This document shows, in pieces, positions 1 through 11,627 of a DNA stretch of 64,000 bases. Under the pieces are notes generated by a model, which was given only the letters and a program-made list of their open reading frames with translations, was not told the DNA's origin and did not search any database. Within the stretch, counting starts at the first letter, position 1; every line of letters starts with the position of its first letter. Source of the stretch: Corynespora cassiicola (Eukaryota; Ascomycota; Dothideomycetes; Pleosporales; Corynesporascaceae). Where the stretch lies: assembly GCA_022059125.1 (NCBI GenBank), contig JAEUWY010000008.1, positions 1,054,001 to 1,118,000 of the forward strand. Direction: 5' to 3'. The position numbers were made by a program, and so were the translations under genes.

Positions 1-3000
1 GAAAGTGTGCATGAAAGAGTTGCGTATTGTGCCGTCGGGGCGTTTTTGGCCGTTTAGGTTTGCCGTTTGGCAGATGTTGCTGGTCTTGAGCCAAGGTATG
101 TTTACTGGGACGAAGAGAGTGAGGCTTTGGCGGTGTTATGCTCGGGCGGTTTGAGAGGCTTGGTGTAGCAGGCAAATTATAGTTCGTCCGCGGACGGATG
201 GCAAGGATGTTTGTCCATGGATGGGCTCCAAGGTGGGAGTCCTTGGATGTTCGAATATCACATGATACCAGGTCCTTGTTGTCCAGGTGGGAGTTCGGGT
301 TCAGGCAAAGTCGCGTCACGTGACAGTCTGGTTGAACCTTGCTGCTCGGATGCCTTCAAGTGCCGTGAGGCTAGGAGGCTCTGGTATAATCACATGACAA
401 AGGGTTCAAAGGTTCAAGACTGCAGGGTAGGCCTACTCAGGTTAGATCTCTGTATGAAAGCTTCGCATCAACGTCAAGCGTTTCGCTGAAAGTGTTTTCA
501 AAAGCGCATGAATATATACCAGAATCCATTATAGCGACCATTACATCAACTCCCAGACTGTAGGCTTGCTTCAACGGCTATATAAAGCATCTATGTAGAT
601 GGGACGAGGCCGTCTTTTTCACATATGTCGCATCATGGATTCTTTGATGAACATGATACACCTATGAGCCTGGCGTTTCATGGAGGATATTTATACAGTC
701 AATTTTGCACAGCCACACACGTCGAACTAGACCCCAATAATCTATTGCAAATTAAGACATACGAGGCGCCAGACTCTTATATCTAATTTATCTCTTGTTC
801 ATGTGAGGCAGTATGCATGATTCGTAAGGGCCGATGCAGACGATGCTACTCATCCACTGAATTAGGGGATCTGGCGCCGACAAAGACGAGAAATGTGGTC
901 TTTGACACTTTTCACAGGCTTGAACCTGTATGGCAGATGATAGATTTGGTGGAAATCTTACTAGTAAAACTCAACCGTTGCCAAGTTATTAGATGCAAAT
1001 ATTGTCGTGGAAATTGGCTTCTATCTTGTTGGGGTATTTGATGGCAAGGCTAAAGAATACGCGATGGATTTCTGGCCTATTATTAAGCTTGTATCCTAAG
1101 AAGCTGAACCAAAACCTGGCCCTGATCTCTTGCCTCCCTTTAGTAAATTTTTTCATCAATCTGCATCAGGGGGCGCCGCACTGTAATGTTGCAATACTAT
1201 GATTAAACCCGGTGTTTCTCTTGTAAATTTATAGAGTCGAATGGGAAGTTTGGTGGACGAATATTACCTTTACAATTCCATTTTCGGGTTGAGGAAGCTC
1301 TTTCCATTGCGTAGCGCACTTCAACTTTAGTTATTTTCTCGCACTGTAACATTATATACCGCTTCATTAATATGTTTTTTTTGGTAGAGATACCTATTTT
1401 GTAAGGCATATTATTACGCGCGTCAGACATAAATCTAATTTAAACATCAGGCGCTGCTGAGGTACGATTTCTTGACATTAACGTCAGTGTGATTGTGCAC
1501 CAACATCTTCGCTATTGGTTTTTACAAGATTTAATGATGTCGATTGCAGAATTCCAATGTGGAGATAATATCTCAGTTGGCATCAAATTCGGGTGAAGAC
1601 CTTCTACTTTTTGGCGCATTGAGGAAGCAAATACTGTTGTAATCCTTGGTACCTGTAGTACATTCAGTATATTATGTGTACATTAACTCTGAATTGCTAG
1701 ATTGGTTGTTAAAATAATAGAAAAAGGGTCTCGTGGTTAATGTTTCGTTAAAGTTCTCGAAGTCAATGAGTACAGCCGTTTAGAATGATGCTTCACGTCA
1801 GGTAATAGCCCTAAGAGATTAGAAGAGCTATTGAGTGATTGTGAGTAGAAGAAGTGACTTTCAATCTTTTAGCTTAAGGTAAGCACACATTTATACGGAC
1901 CCTGAATCTATATATCGTGACTTTCTCATCTTAGAAGGAAGTATATTCACGCCGACTTGCACGAGTTACTTGTTCTCAAATAAAATGCAAGAAATTTTGT
2001 AACTAACCGTCGAAAGTGTTGTCAAGGGAATCGTGGCAGATGATTGTTATTCAAATTGAATTGAATATGCAAAAATCACACGCGGACTGGGAAGTCCAAA
2101 ATTGCAGACAAACACACAAGGGCAACCCCTAAACAATGCCCGGAAACACAAAAGCGCAGGGACTCTCACAGATTATTGTTATATTTTAGCCATGCGGTCC
2201 CTGGCAGTGACTGAATAGGATACTTGTGTAGTATGTGATTCTATTTCCTCTCCTAAAGGACCCTAGTCAATTTTCGCAAACAAGATCTTCAGATAATATC
2301 ACTTAAGGCACATATCAAGGAAACGAGTTTTCGATCTTGAACACGATCTCGAATTCAAATTACAGGGGAAAGTCGTGGGCCGTCGCATGTTTGAGTATCG
2401 TGAGTCTTCGAGCAGATCGTAATAAATCACGGACCATATTCTTTGTTTTACCCAATGAAGTTGCGAACAAACATTTTCAAGATTGTGTGTCATGTTAGCC
2501 GGAATTTGGTTTTTCGATTAACTAATGCAAATCTAGGAGGGCTTTTAATCTCCCCTCTCATACGTTGTACAACTCTTTTCATGTATAGATATAGAAATGC
2601 AAACCTATACGCGGCATTGAGCCCGATGACATCACCGACTATCATCTTGGCTAATGGACGAAGATCATTTCTTGCCATCATTGCCACCAATCACCATAAT
2701 CATCGCAAATGCACAAAGTGCTTCATCTTGGCCATTCAAGAATCAAGTGATTTTTCTTAAGCTTGCAGGTTGGTCTTTCGACTGATCTGAAGTAGCATCC
2801 AAATACAAAGCAATGGTTTTCATCACCGGCTGTCGTCCAAAGCCTCTGGCGTTACTGTACAGGAGTTTTCCCTTAGACAGCTGACCAAAGACCCCTTCCC
2901 TCTTCCAATCTATGGTATTAGATTCTTTCCTGCTCGCCCAATTCCTCTCTCTCACTGCTTTCTCTAGACAAAATAATAATTGATCTTGCAACGTCTAAGG

Positions 3001-4777
3001 ATTTATCGTTTATATGAGAATTCTGATGACACTCGTTCCCGACTATGACAAAAGCCACGGGTATCCGATGATGGACCTTTATTGATTGGAGCTGGTGTGA
3101 TAGGACAGCGGGCAAAAGGGGCATGTTGTTTCTCTTATCCAACATCCATGTAGATGTCATAGACCCGCCGGGGTAAAAAAAGTGGAGAGACCAAGAGGTG
3201 GATCACACAAGAGAGAGACAAGTGCTCCTTTCCCATCAGAAAAGAAGCATATCTGAATACTAAGCAATTTGACCAAAGGAAATGTCTGGAAGCTCGTGGT
3301 CATGTTCAATTGGCTGCACAGTGGTGGCCAAAGGCGAGAGTGGGGCAGGACATCTATTGCCAAGGATTCTCACGTGACGAGGGCTTTCAATAGGACTGCC
3401 TGGGTCTCATAGTCCGGATTGATGGATTGAGGGCCGTCTTGGAGTTGACAGATGGTGCAAATTTGCGTGCGCTAGTAGTGTTGCGCTCCTGCTTGCGTCA
3501 GGTCGCTAATTTCAGGAGGTCAGCATACGAGAAACCAAAACCAAAACGAGATCATGACTTTGATCTTCCAAAGGACTAGAATAGTCTTATACCCTGCCAT
3601 AAGTTTGAACAAAGCGAACTCGAGAAATGATGCAAGATACTTGTGTTGTACATGGCAAAGTTTGAAGCACACCAGTGCGGGAGGGCTGTGAGTTGTCCCC
3701 GGAACTCTCTGCCCCGAGTTATCCGCCCTTGCTCCGATGGAGATCTCGTTATCTGTCAGCCCTGCCTCTACCAACATCTCATGACACTAGCTCGACGGCT
3801 AGAACAGAAGCTAACTCCTGCCCTGCCTGGCTCCCGCACGACATGGTAGCAAGACACCAACCTAGGTGTCGATCCAGCGGATGCACGACACTCGCACAGC
3901 AGGCCCACTCCGCAACTTGAGCGTGACCAGCAACCCTGCCCCCTGAATGCAATTATCGGGCCTTAGCAAGTAGCTGGTGGGTTCGGGGTACTGTGGCGGG
4001 CTGAGCATCGTCGCTTCCATGGACAGGCTGCGGCCTCTATTACTCGCAACATGCAGTGAAAACACCAGAAGGACCTTCTCAAGATGAAAGTTTCTTGTGG
4101 TTGACGTGTCAACTGGCGACAGCTGTCCACATGCTGATGCTTTATCACGATCCATCAAATCATGCTTGCGTGAAAACTTTTTCACGTGCCATGGGATACT
4201 CGTATCGAAGCAGCACATCACTTTCTGTTCATGGGATAGACTGAATGTTCACTTGGAAATTATCCTTGCACCGTGCCGTCCCAGTGTCCGGATTTTGTGA
4301 GGCACGCCCTACCAGGGATGCCAACTTCTGGCATGATTACGCAAATACCCACTTGGGGCATCGTTCAAGCATCGAGAGCCTTGCGACTCCTGAACAGCTG
4401 TATGAGAGAATCCCCGCATCGCATCGAGTTAACATAGGAGTTCCTTTCCAGAGACGGAAGTGAGCAGCAGATCAACACTCAGAAGCCGGAGGTGGCGGAC
4501 ATCGCGACGGGAAGAAGCCGGGCCCTGCAATGCGAAGATTACGATTAATATAAATAACGTTATAGACGAAATCAAAGTAAGAAAATAGCCTGTCCACATG
4601 TATAAGTGTGATAGCTCCCTAATAAAAGTTTGGTTGGTACGCAGATTTTCGGGCAAGGTAGAGGTCACATGAGACAAAAAATTAGTCTGTTACAGAGCTC
4701 CACCGCATCGCATAAATAAGAGCTGTCAGACTAAACAAAAAGTGAGGCGATAGCCTCGCAAAAAAAGAAGGTAGATC
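1..4777. other. AT-rich, gene-poor left end
   Basis: I see no credible gene in this 4.8 kb. Open frames are short, on both strands, and none has a recognisable motif or a plausible splice chain. The first 3 kb look visibly richer in A+T than the sequence after 9 kb. A CACGTG-centred palindrome, GTCACGTGAC, lies at about 315-324. It could belong to the promoter of a gene off the left edge or to a decayed repeat; I cannot tell which. Confidence 0.5.
4759..4767 (-). terminator. Pol III oligo-T terminator of tRNA-Ala
   Basis: Seven consecutive A on the plus strand (4760-4766) read as T7 on the minus strand, about a dozen bases beyond the tRNA 3' end. A T run of this length just downstream is the usual Pol III stop signal and supports the tRNA being an expressed gene. 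Confidence 0.75.
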
Positions 4778-4916
4778 TGGACACAGTGGGAATTGAACCC
4801 ACGACCTTTCACAGACACTTTAAAGATGCGAAGCGAAACTATTGTAACGTTAGAAATCAAGAAAACAACTGTATGAGCTTGAGATGCCTTACATCATACC
4901 CCTAGACCATGTGCCC
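4778..4916 (-). tRNA. tRNA-Ala(CGC) with two apparent introns
   Basis: A cloverleaf folds on the minus strand. The acceptor stem is GGGCACA/UGUGUCC with discriminator A. The T arm is GUGGG-UUCAAUU-CCCAC, which contains the internal B box. The D arm starts GUCUAGGGG, the A-box region. The acceptor contains a G3:U70 pair, the known alanine identity element, which agrees with anticodon CGC (genomic 4828-4830). A 13-nt intron sits at the canonical site after position 37 (4814-4826). A second insertion of 54 nt (4839-4892) lies between the D arm and the anticodon arm. It starts GTAAGG, contains TCTAACG and ends ACAATAG, so it looks like a fungal spliceosomal intron. With both removed the product is 72 nt with a well-paired UUCGC/GUGAA anticodon stem. 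A run of seven T, a Pol III terminator, follows the gene. Confidence 0.85.
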
Positions 4917-6193
4917 GTTGTTCTATTTGATTGGTCAAAAATTGTTTTCAAAAATATATACCTGCTATGTAAATATCTTCAAGGAAAGAGGATGGTGTAA
5001 CGGGAAAAAAACCACTAAGCGCAGACCCACTTACTCAGGAGCGTATCCACCATGGAGCGGACCTGAGTAAGGTGCACGTGCACGCTCTACACCACGCCAA
5101 TGTTATGTGTGACTCCAAAGAAAGACCGGTGCTTTGTGGCCCACATGTTCACGATCGGGAGCCCGGCACGAACGTAGTCTCATGACCAGATCTCTGACCA
5201 GAATACGAAGAAGCCTCAGTCGGCTATAATGTGGATTGCAGCCCTGCTCCATGGAACAGGTGGGCCGTCAGGATTCGCTTCCTTTCCGGCCGCTGGAAAC
5301 AAGCTGTTCTGGAACCTCGAGAGGGCCTAGAGAACCCTGCCCATGATCAGACTAGTTGCTACAGACGCGAAAGCTTAGATAAATGGCTTTCGGAGGAGAA
5401 ATGAAGCGGGGACTGCACAGGCGGTGGCGACAGTCGGGGTGATACGACCCCATTTTGCCCCTGAGGCCCTGCTCATGTACGACATGCGCATATCCGTATG
5501 ATCTGCAAGCATACGAGGCGATACTCTGCCTTGTGCGAAGCTATAAACCAACACTGAGCTCAACCTGAGGCTTTTCGGCGACAATGTTCAGCTTCAGGAG
5601 TATCCCTCTGCTCAAGCGCATCAGGCGACACACACGAGACGGGGATGCTGACGGGACGAACCGCCTATAACGCTGACAAAATTGGTCTCCTGCAGAACAC
5701 TATGGTGTGCAGGCAACAGACTGTACTAAATGCCCCTTGTTTCTGGGCTAAATTGATCTTCTGGACGGCAGCGCGCTCCTGCGGCCAGCTCCGCTCGTGC
5801 AAAATTCGCTGAGAAACATGCCTAAGCTGACAATAGACGGCTAAGTTATGAAGTTTCTGGTGCAGTGGAGATTTGTAGGAGAGATTGTCTATCACTACAA
5901 GGGTACTTTGAAGCCAGTCTACGTACGTAGCTGACAATCGTACGATTCCCTTGAAAAGCCCTAATCCTCAAAGCAGGACAACAAAGCCAAAATTAGTGAA
6001 CGGTAGAAATGTTATGCAAAGCGATTACGACTACTAGGCTAGATGGAATATATAAAGGGTAAAGGAACTACGAAGAGGGGACGAAGTGTCGTAGTATCAC
6101 GATCGCAAAAGATGCGCCACGTCAATCAAGGCAGATCTGTAAGCAAAAACAACTGTATTGTGCACAGGACGTCAGAATACGATCATAACCACT
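4917..6193. other. Intergenic, no gene seen
   Basis: About 1.3 kb upstream of the tRNA and downstream of the arylsulfotransferase-like gene. Only short open frames occur, without motifs or convincing splice signals. I see nothing supportable here. Confidence 0.5.
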
Positions 6194-8497
6194 TCATAGC
6201 AAGGAGAATCCCACTGCGACCGATCCCACTACAACTGCAGTGAGCAAGGTGTATCCAGCATCGCCAGCCGTCCTCATTGCCGCGCCTTCCTCGCCTGTCT
6301 CCGTAGGCTCAGGTCCGCTCGCTTGTGTAGGCGTACTAGACGGCTCAATCTCGCTCCCATTACTTGAAAGTCTGCTGACGCCGACGATCGATGAATTTCC
6401 AAGACTGTCGTCATTTGCATCCAGAGCCTCGACGAAAATGAATGGAGTGTACTCTTCAGACTCCCATCGTGTCTCGAAACCCTCCTTCTCGACTGAGCCT
6501 AGCTCCTCGAAGCCCTCCTCTTCATTCCCGCTACCCCAAATCTTCCAAGTGCGGATTTCCGTAGCGCCATTCCAGGAAAAATAAGCGACTAGCTGCGTTG
6601 TCGTGTTCTCGGCCTGAGCCGGCGCAACTAGGGCAGGTGAGTCGAGGGGCCGCCCTGTCCAGTTGCCTGCATACGCCCGATAGTTGTTTATCCAGGATCC
6701 GAACTCGGCATGCAAAACGTGCTCTCCCGCAGGATTAGTCTCTGTGACGGCTGGCACGCTGCCCCATCCTGTTGCAGGTTAGCAGGTGGCTCGTCATCAA
6801 CGTGCATTGCATACGCAGCCCTCGCGTGATGGCGGAAGAGGGCGCGTCTGGCGGAATACCCCATGGGTTAATTGCGTTCCGCGACCGTCGTATAGAAGGG
6901 TGAGTAAATGGGGTAATAAAATCGCACACTCACCGACAAAAGCTCCCCCATTCTCAAAAACTTGGAAATTGCACTGGGAACCGGCATGGATGCCGTTCGG
7001 CCTTACTTGCCTCGGTGCGGCCACGCGCTGAAGCAGATTGGCTGCTTCGGCCTCATGGTCGATCGAGATTATAAGGCCGAAAGATTCGGTCGATGTGTGG
7101 TTGCTGTCATCGCTCCCGTTATCAAATAGCGAAATGACGGTGTGGGTATCGTTTTCCTGCAACCAGCGGGCGTCATGCTGGAACGTGAAGTTGAAATTTT
7201 CGTGGTGGAACGAGTTGTTTTCCGCGCCGTAACTGAGCGTCCATAGAACGGACCCATCAGATCCATCAATCGCGTACACGCCTGACGTGTGCCTAGCAGA
7301 TATGATGTAGTTACCCGTTGTGGGACTCTTATCCACCGAGTTGATATGGAAGTAATCCCAGCCATCCATCTCGTTTGACCCATCGCCTGATACTGTATTC
7401 GCTCCAGGGGGGACGTAGCTCGCCGACAAGTCGACATGGTCTATCGAATGCCACTCGAACAACACCTCACCAGTTGTCACATTGATCTCCTGAAACATTC
7501 CCTCAATGAGCCACTGTGGGTCCGAGTCGACATCATATGCGGACAGGTCGTATTCAATCGGATTGTATGCCAGGAGAAGCGCAGTCTCACCATCGTTGAT
7601 GGGGAACACGTCATGCATGTCGCTCTCAATGGTCCCTTCTCCGGTCTGAAGGGTCTGCACGAACTCGTAATTTTCGTTCATGATCAGACCCTCCCCCCAC
7701 CCTGAGCCGGATCTTTGATGCCCCTATGGTTCGAGTTAGCCATGGGTTTCAGTGCGGCTCCGCTACTTCCGCCAACGCTCCGTAAACGGCCCGGAGACGA
7801 ATTAAATTGCAACCCAACCGCACGGAGAGAAGGCCGTGCCATTCCCTGACCCCATTCTGGGCTCGGCTACGGCCCTTACATCAGGGCGTCGGAACGAGCC
7901 TCCGTGGGGGGTGGGCCGCGCGGGAGGGAGCTCCTAGCGACTACAGCCTATCGGTGCTTGAGAAGATATCATATGCAAAGAAGCTTCGGTTTCGGCTTGA
8001 CATATAAGGGTCCCCTGGACGCTCCCGTCGTATGACCGAGAAGAAAAAAATCGTAAGAAAGGGTGTCCATACTTTCCACATGCAAAGGTGCGGCGATCCC
8101 CGGTAGCTGCATGGTTGTAATGAGTGCGTATTGATTTGGCGCTCTTGTTCCTGCTCCGTTTGGTTATATCCCGACCATACGAGGTTTCCCGCCTTATCAT
8201 ATATGTGAGGACCAGTCTGGGTAGCCAGGTATGGGCTGATGAAAATGAACCCTGGCTGATAGCCGTTTACCGGATCAGAATTCTGAATTGAGACGTTCAG
8301 GGCAAGAGGCGTCAAATCGGGCCTCTATGTTTCTTGTCAGAATATGCAGGTTTCGGACACTAGGCGTATGTCTTTCTTACCGAGACGAAGTTGGAGCGAG
8401 GCTCGGTGATATTGTTTCGTTCATCACTCTCTGACCCTGACTGGGCATGAGCGTAGGCCCATAGTAGGGTGGAAAGTGCCAGCGATACCTGCTTCAT
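6194..8497 (-). CDS. Arylsulfotransferase-like secreted protein
   Basis: Four exons join in frame: 8497-8381, 8324-8073, 7723-6934 and 6768-6194, giving 577 aa. The product begins with a signal peptide (MKQVSLALSTLLWAYAHAQS) and then shows family hallmarks of fungal arylsulfotransferase-like proteins (Arylsulfotran_2 type). These are an RPDLTPLALN start block, an IYDKAGNLVWSG strand, GSPHL followed by a GWGEG loop, a DMHDV block with histidine, and a late NGIHAG/GAFVGWGSVPA block. Such proteins are predicted beta-propellers. Their substrates in fungi are mostly unknown, and sulfotransfer is inferred only from the family. A Ser/Thr/Pro-rich stretch precedes a hydrophobic C-terminal tail, so it may be membrane- or GPI-anchored. 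The start was chosen because it opens the signal peptide. Intron 2 is unusually long (349 nt) and intron 3 is 165 nt. Confidence 0.85.
7724..8072 (-). other. Long intron of the arylsulfotransferase-like gene
   Basis: Donor GTATGG at 8072 and acceptor CCATAG at 7724 join the WK and GHQRSG codons in phase 0, matching the family's continuous block. At 349 nt it is several times the usual intron length here. Its middle (about 7740-7935) is strikingly G+C-rich compared with its ends. This could be an inserted element inside an older short intron. I found no clear terminal repeats. Confidence 0.6.
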
Positions 8498-9717
8498 GAC
8501 GCGGGAGCCTCGCCTTGTAGAATTGCCTATAGCAACAGATACATCGGGGCCCAGCCAACCTTTAAGACCTTGAGGTGGATTTGACAAGACAAGCGCCACA
8601 CTTTTTTTTGGCGCCACAAGCCCCATCAAGCCCTTGTAGAGCTGGTGTTGCATGGCATTTCTTGGGAACGTCTACCTTACAAACCCAGCCACAAGCAATT
8701 TCGAGCTCCACACATATCAATGGAATCCGAAAGATTGCCGCTACGAGGGAAAGAACCAATAATAAAGCCAGATCTTGTTTTGATGATGACGTCGTCCAAG
8801 GGTTCAACGTACGTAGTCTTGCGCTTAAGCTGTTTCCAAGGATGGACGGCCGGAGAGACGGCAGACGAGGCGCTGGGCATTCTCGAATCGAGGTCACACG
8901 TGCAACGAATTGGGCATGGCGAGAAACTCCACCCAAAGCCAGATCATACTGAGTTTCTATTTCTAATAGGGATTGGGGGATTGCGACGGCTCTAGCGGAA
9001 GAGGGTCGAGGACCTGGCAGCCAACTACTTGTGCGGGAAGCCCGAGAAACGAACGGGAGATCGCGACTGTTGATTGGACAGAAGCCTGATGTAGAGCATC
9101 GAAACGAAAAAATGAGCGTGAAAGGACACCGTCCATTCAGATCACACCGAAATGTTCGACAAAGAGCAAGTTCACTTGACAAAGCGAGACGTAGCGCTGC
9201 CGATATATGCGTGCAAGACTGAAAACAAGGACTGGCGGGAGCACAGGTAAGTGAGGATCTGCGGAAACGATGTCGTGTGTGAAGTCAATCAGCATTGCTG
9301 TAGTCCAAGATAGTCTACCGTGATGAGAATATATGACAATGTCATATCGTATCGTATCAGACCATTATACCAGCCAACAGAGGCAACATGACCCAATTTC
9401 TGGGAGAGAGACAATGGCGGATTCGTGGAGGGTCGTCTTGCTGTATGCAAAGATTAAACCCAAGGCCAATTTCAACACAATGCGCAGCAAAAGTCGAGGT
9501 ACGCAGCAGTGCAAAGTAAAGGTGAGGTCAAAGTAGGCTCTACGCGATCGCGCCTGGCCATCTAATAAGGTCACGTGACCGAGTTTAGTCAAACGCGCTC
9601 CTGAAGCTTGGCGCGTGGAACTTCTTTCGCTTCGACGAGCGCGCGTTTGCTGCCTCTGTGCCATCGATAGCTCCACCAACACCACCGAAACAGCTTTACT
9701 GCCAGTAGACGGTCATC
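8498..9717. promoter_or_regulatory. Divergent intergenic region with a CACGTG palindrome
   Basis: This 1.2 kb separates the arylsulfotransferase-like gene (-) from POB3 (+) and must hold both promoters. The clearest element is a perfect 12-bp palindrome, GGTCACGTGACC, at 9569-9580, about 140 bp upstream of the POB3 start codon. It contains the CACGTG E-box bound by bHLH factors such as Cbf1. A long open frame antisense at about 8562-9182 has no recognisable content and I do not call it. Confidence 0.5.
9569..9580. promoter_or_regulatory. CACGTG palindrome upstream of POB3
   Basis: GGTCACGTGACC is a perfect 12-bp palindrome with a central E-box, about 140 bp before the POB3 start. A similar TCACGTGA core stands upstream of CAB2. 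Binding by a Cbf1/USF-type bHLH factor is inference from the motif alone. Confidence 0.5.
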
Positions 9718-11627
9718 ATGTAAGTATGCGCGTGCCCGCCGACGACGAGAAATGGGCCTTTTCGCGCGCGCACCAGCTGACAGAGCGCCAGGGAGGCTTT
9801 CGAAGGCATCTACCTAAATCTCTCCAAGAAGCCCGGCGTGGCACGATTCGCCGAGTCTGGTTGGGGATGGAAACCGTCGGCCGGCGGCGACACATTCACC
9901 TTGGACAAGTCTCAGATCATGCAGGCGCAATGGAGTCGGGCGGCGCACGGCTACGAAGTAAAGCTCCTCTCACGAGCGGACGGCGTCATGCAGCTGGATG
10001 GCTTCAAGCAGGAGGACTTCGACCGGATCGTCAAGTTGTTCAAAATCTGGTACAGCGTCAACCTGGAGAACAAGGAGCACGCACTGCGCGGGTGGAACTG
10101 GGGCAAGGCCGAGTTTGGCAAGGCCGAGCTGTCGTTCAACGTCGGGAACCGCCCAGCGTTTGAGGTGCCCTACACGGAGATCTCGAACACGAACTTGGCG
10201 GGAAAGAACGAGGTGGCGGTTGACTTTTCCCTGCCAGCTGATGGAGACACCGGCGCGAACGGACACCTGGGTGGAGCTCGCTTCCGCGGGAAGAAGTCTG
10301 CGGGGGCGAGGGATCAGCTTGTGGAGATGCGCTTCTACATACCCGGCGTCGCCTCGAAGAAGAAGAAGGAAGAGGGCGAGGAAGCGTCCGACGGCGAAGA
10401 AGGCGACGAGCAGAATGCGGCGAACCTCTTCTACGAGACGCTCATGGACAAGGCGGAGATTGGCGAGGTTGCAGGCGACACGTTTGCTACCTTCCTGGAT
10501 ATTCTGCACTTGACGCCAAGGTTAGTGTTTGTACTGAGAGATGAGCATGATGGGCACTGACTGCATGACCAGAGGTCGATTCGACATTGACATTTTCGAG
10601 AGCTCGTTCCGGTTGCGAGGAAAGACGTACGACTACAAGATCCAGTTCGATGCCATCAAGAAGTTCATGATGCTCCCTAAGCCAGACGACATGCATACCT
10701 TGATCACCATCGGAATCGACCCACCGCTAAGGCAGGGCCAGACGCGGTATCCATTCCTCGTCATGCAGTTCAAGCGCGACGAAGAGGTCAACCTAGACTT
10801 GAACATGAAGGAGGAGCTTCTCGAGTCGCAGTACAAGGACAAGCTGCAGTCGCATTACGAGGCGCCCATTGCGCACGTAGTGTCCGACATTTTCCGAGGG
10901 CTGAGCGGAAAGCGCATTACGAAGCCGTCGCGAGAATTCATCAGTCATCACGAGCAGTCGGGGGTAAAGTGCTCAATCAAGGCCAATGAGGGACACTTGT
11001 TCTGCCTGGACAAGGCCTTCATGTTTGTCCCCAAGCCAGCGACTTACATTAGCATGGACAACATTGCATCGGTGACCATGTCACGGGTCGGGGGCGCCAT
11101 GGCGGCCAGTCGGACGTTTGACATCACCTTCACCATGAAGGGTGGGATGGCAGACCACCAGTTCAGCAACATCAACCGGTGAGTCACATGGACAGCGGCG
11201 GGCGCACCCTGCATGGCTAACGTATAGCAACAGCGAGGAGCAGCAGCCGCTCGAGAGCTTTTTCCGGGCCAAGGGTATCAAGACGAAGAACGAAATGGCC
11301 GATGACGTAAGGACAAGAATCCGCATTTCACATGATAGCACTAACATCCGATCCCAGTCGGGAGCGATCCTGGCGGCCGCGCTCCAGGATGATGATCTCG
11401 CTAGTAGCGATAACGAGGTCGCTAATCGCGGAAGCGCGGACGAGGACGACGAGAGCGTCGACGAGGACTTCCAGGCGGAATCGGAGTCGGAGGTTGGGGA
11501 AGAGTACGACGAGAACCACATGAGCAGTGGCGACAGCGACTCGGAGATGGCGGACGCTGGCAGCGACGGGCCCGACGAGGAGTCGATGGTGGAACGCCCG
11601 AAGAAGAAGCAGAAAATGTCAAAATGA
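9718..11627 (+). CDS. POB3: FACT complex subunit Pob3
   Basis: Five exons (9718-9719, 9792-10520, 10573-11178, 11228-11306, 11358-11627) give 561 aa, the usual Pob3 length. With Spt16, Pob3 forms the nuclear histone chaperone FACT, which loosens and rebuilds nucleosomes during transcription and replication. The N-terminal domain has EAFEGIYLNLSKK and RFAESGWGWKP. The SSRP1/Rtt106-type PH modules include TPRGRFDIDIFESSFRLRGK and YDYKIQFDAIKKFM. The C-terminus (last about 100 residues) is strongly acidic and ends in a Lys-rich RPKKKQKMSK tail. There is no HMG box, as expected for fungi, where Nhp6 supplies it. The first intron lies inside the start codon (AT|G). The last intron is 51 nt with an ideal ACTAAC branch site; because its length is a multiple of three and it has no stop, retention would not break the frame. 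Confidence 0.95.

Noticed and set aside
1..3000. RIP-degraded transposon
   Set aside because: The A+T bias fits, but no residual transposase, polymerase or LTR could be read, so the claim is not supported.
8562..9182. 206-codon minus-strand frame between two genes
   Set aside because: No recognisable domain; lies in a shared promoter region and has no conserved-looking segment.
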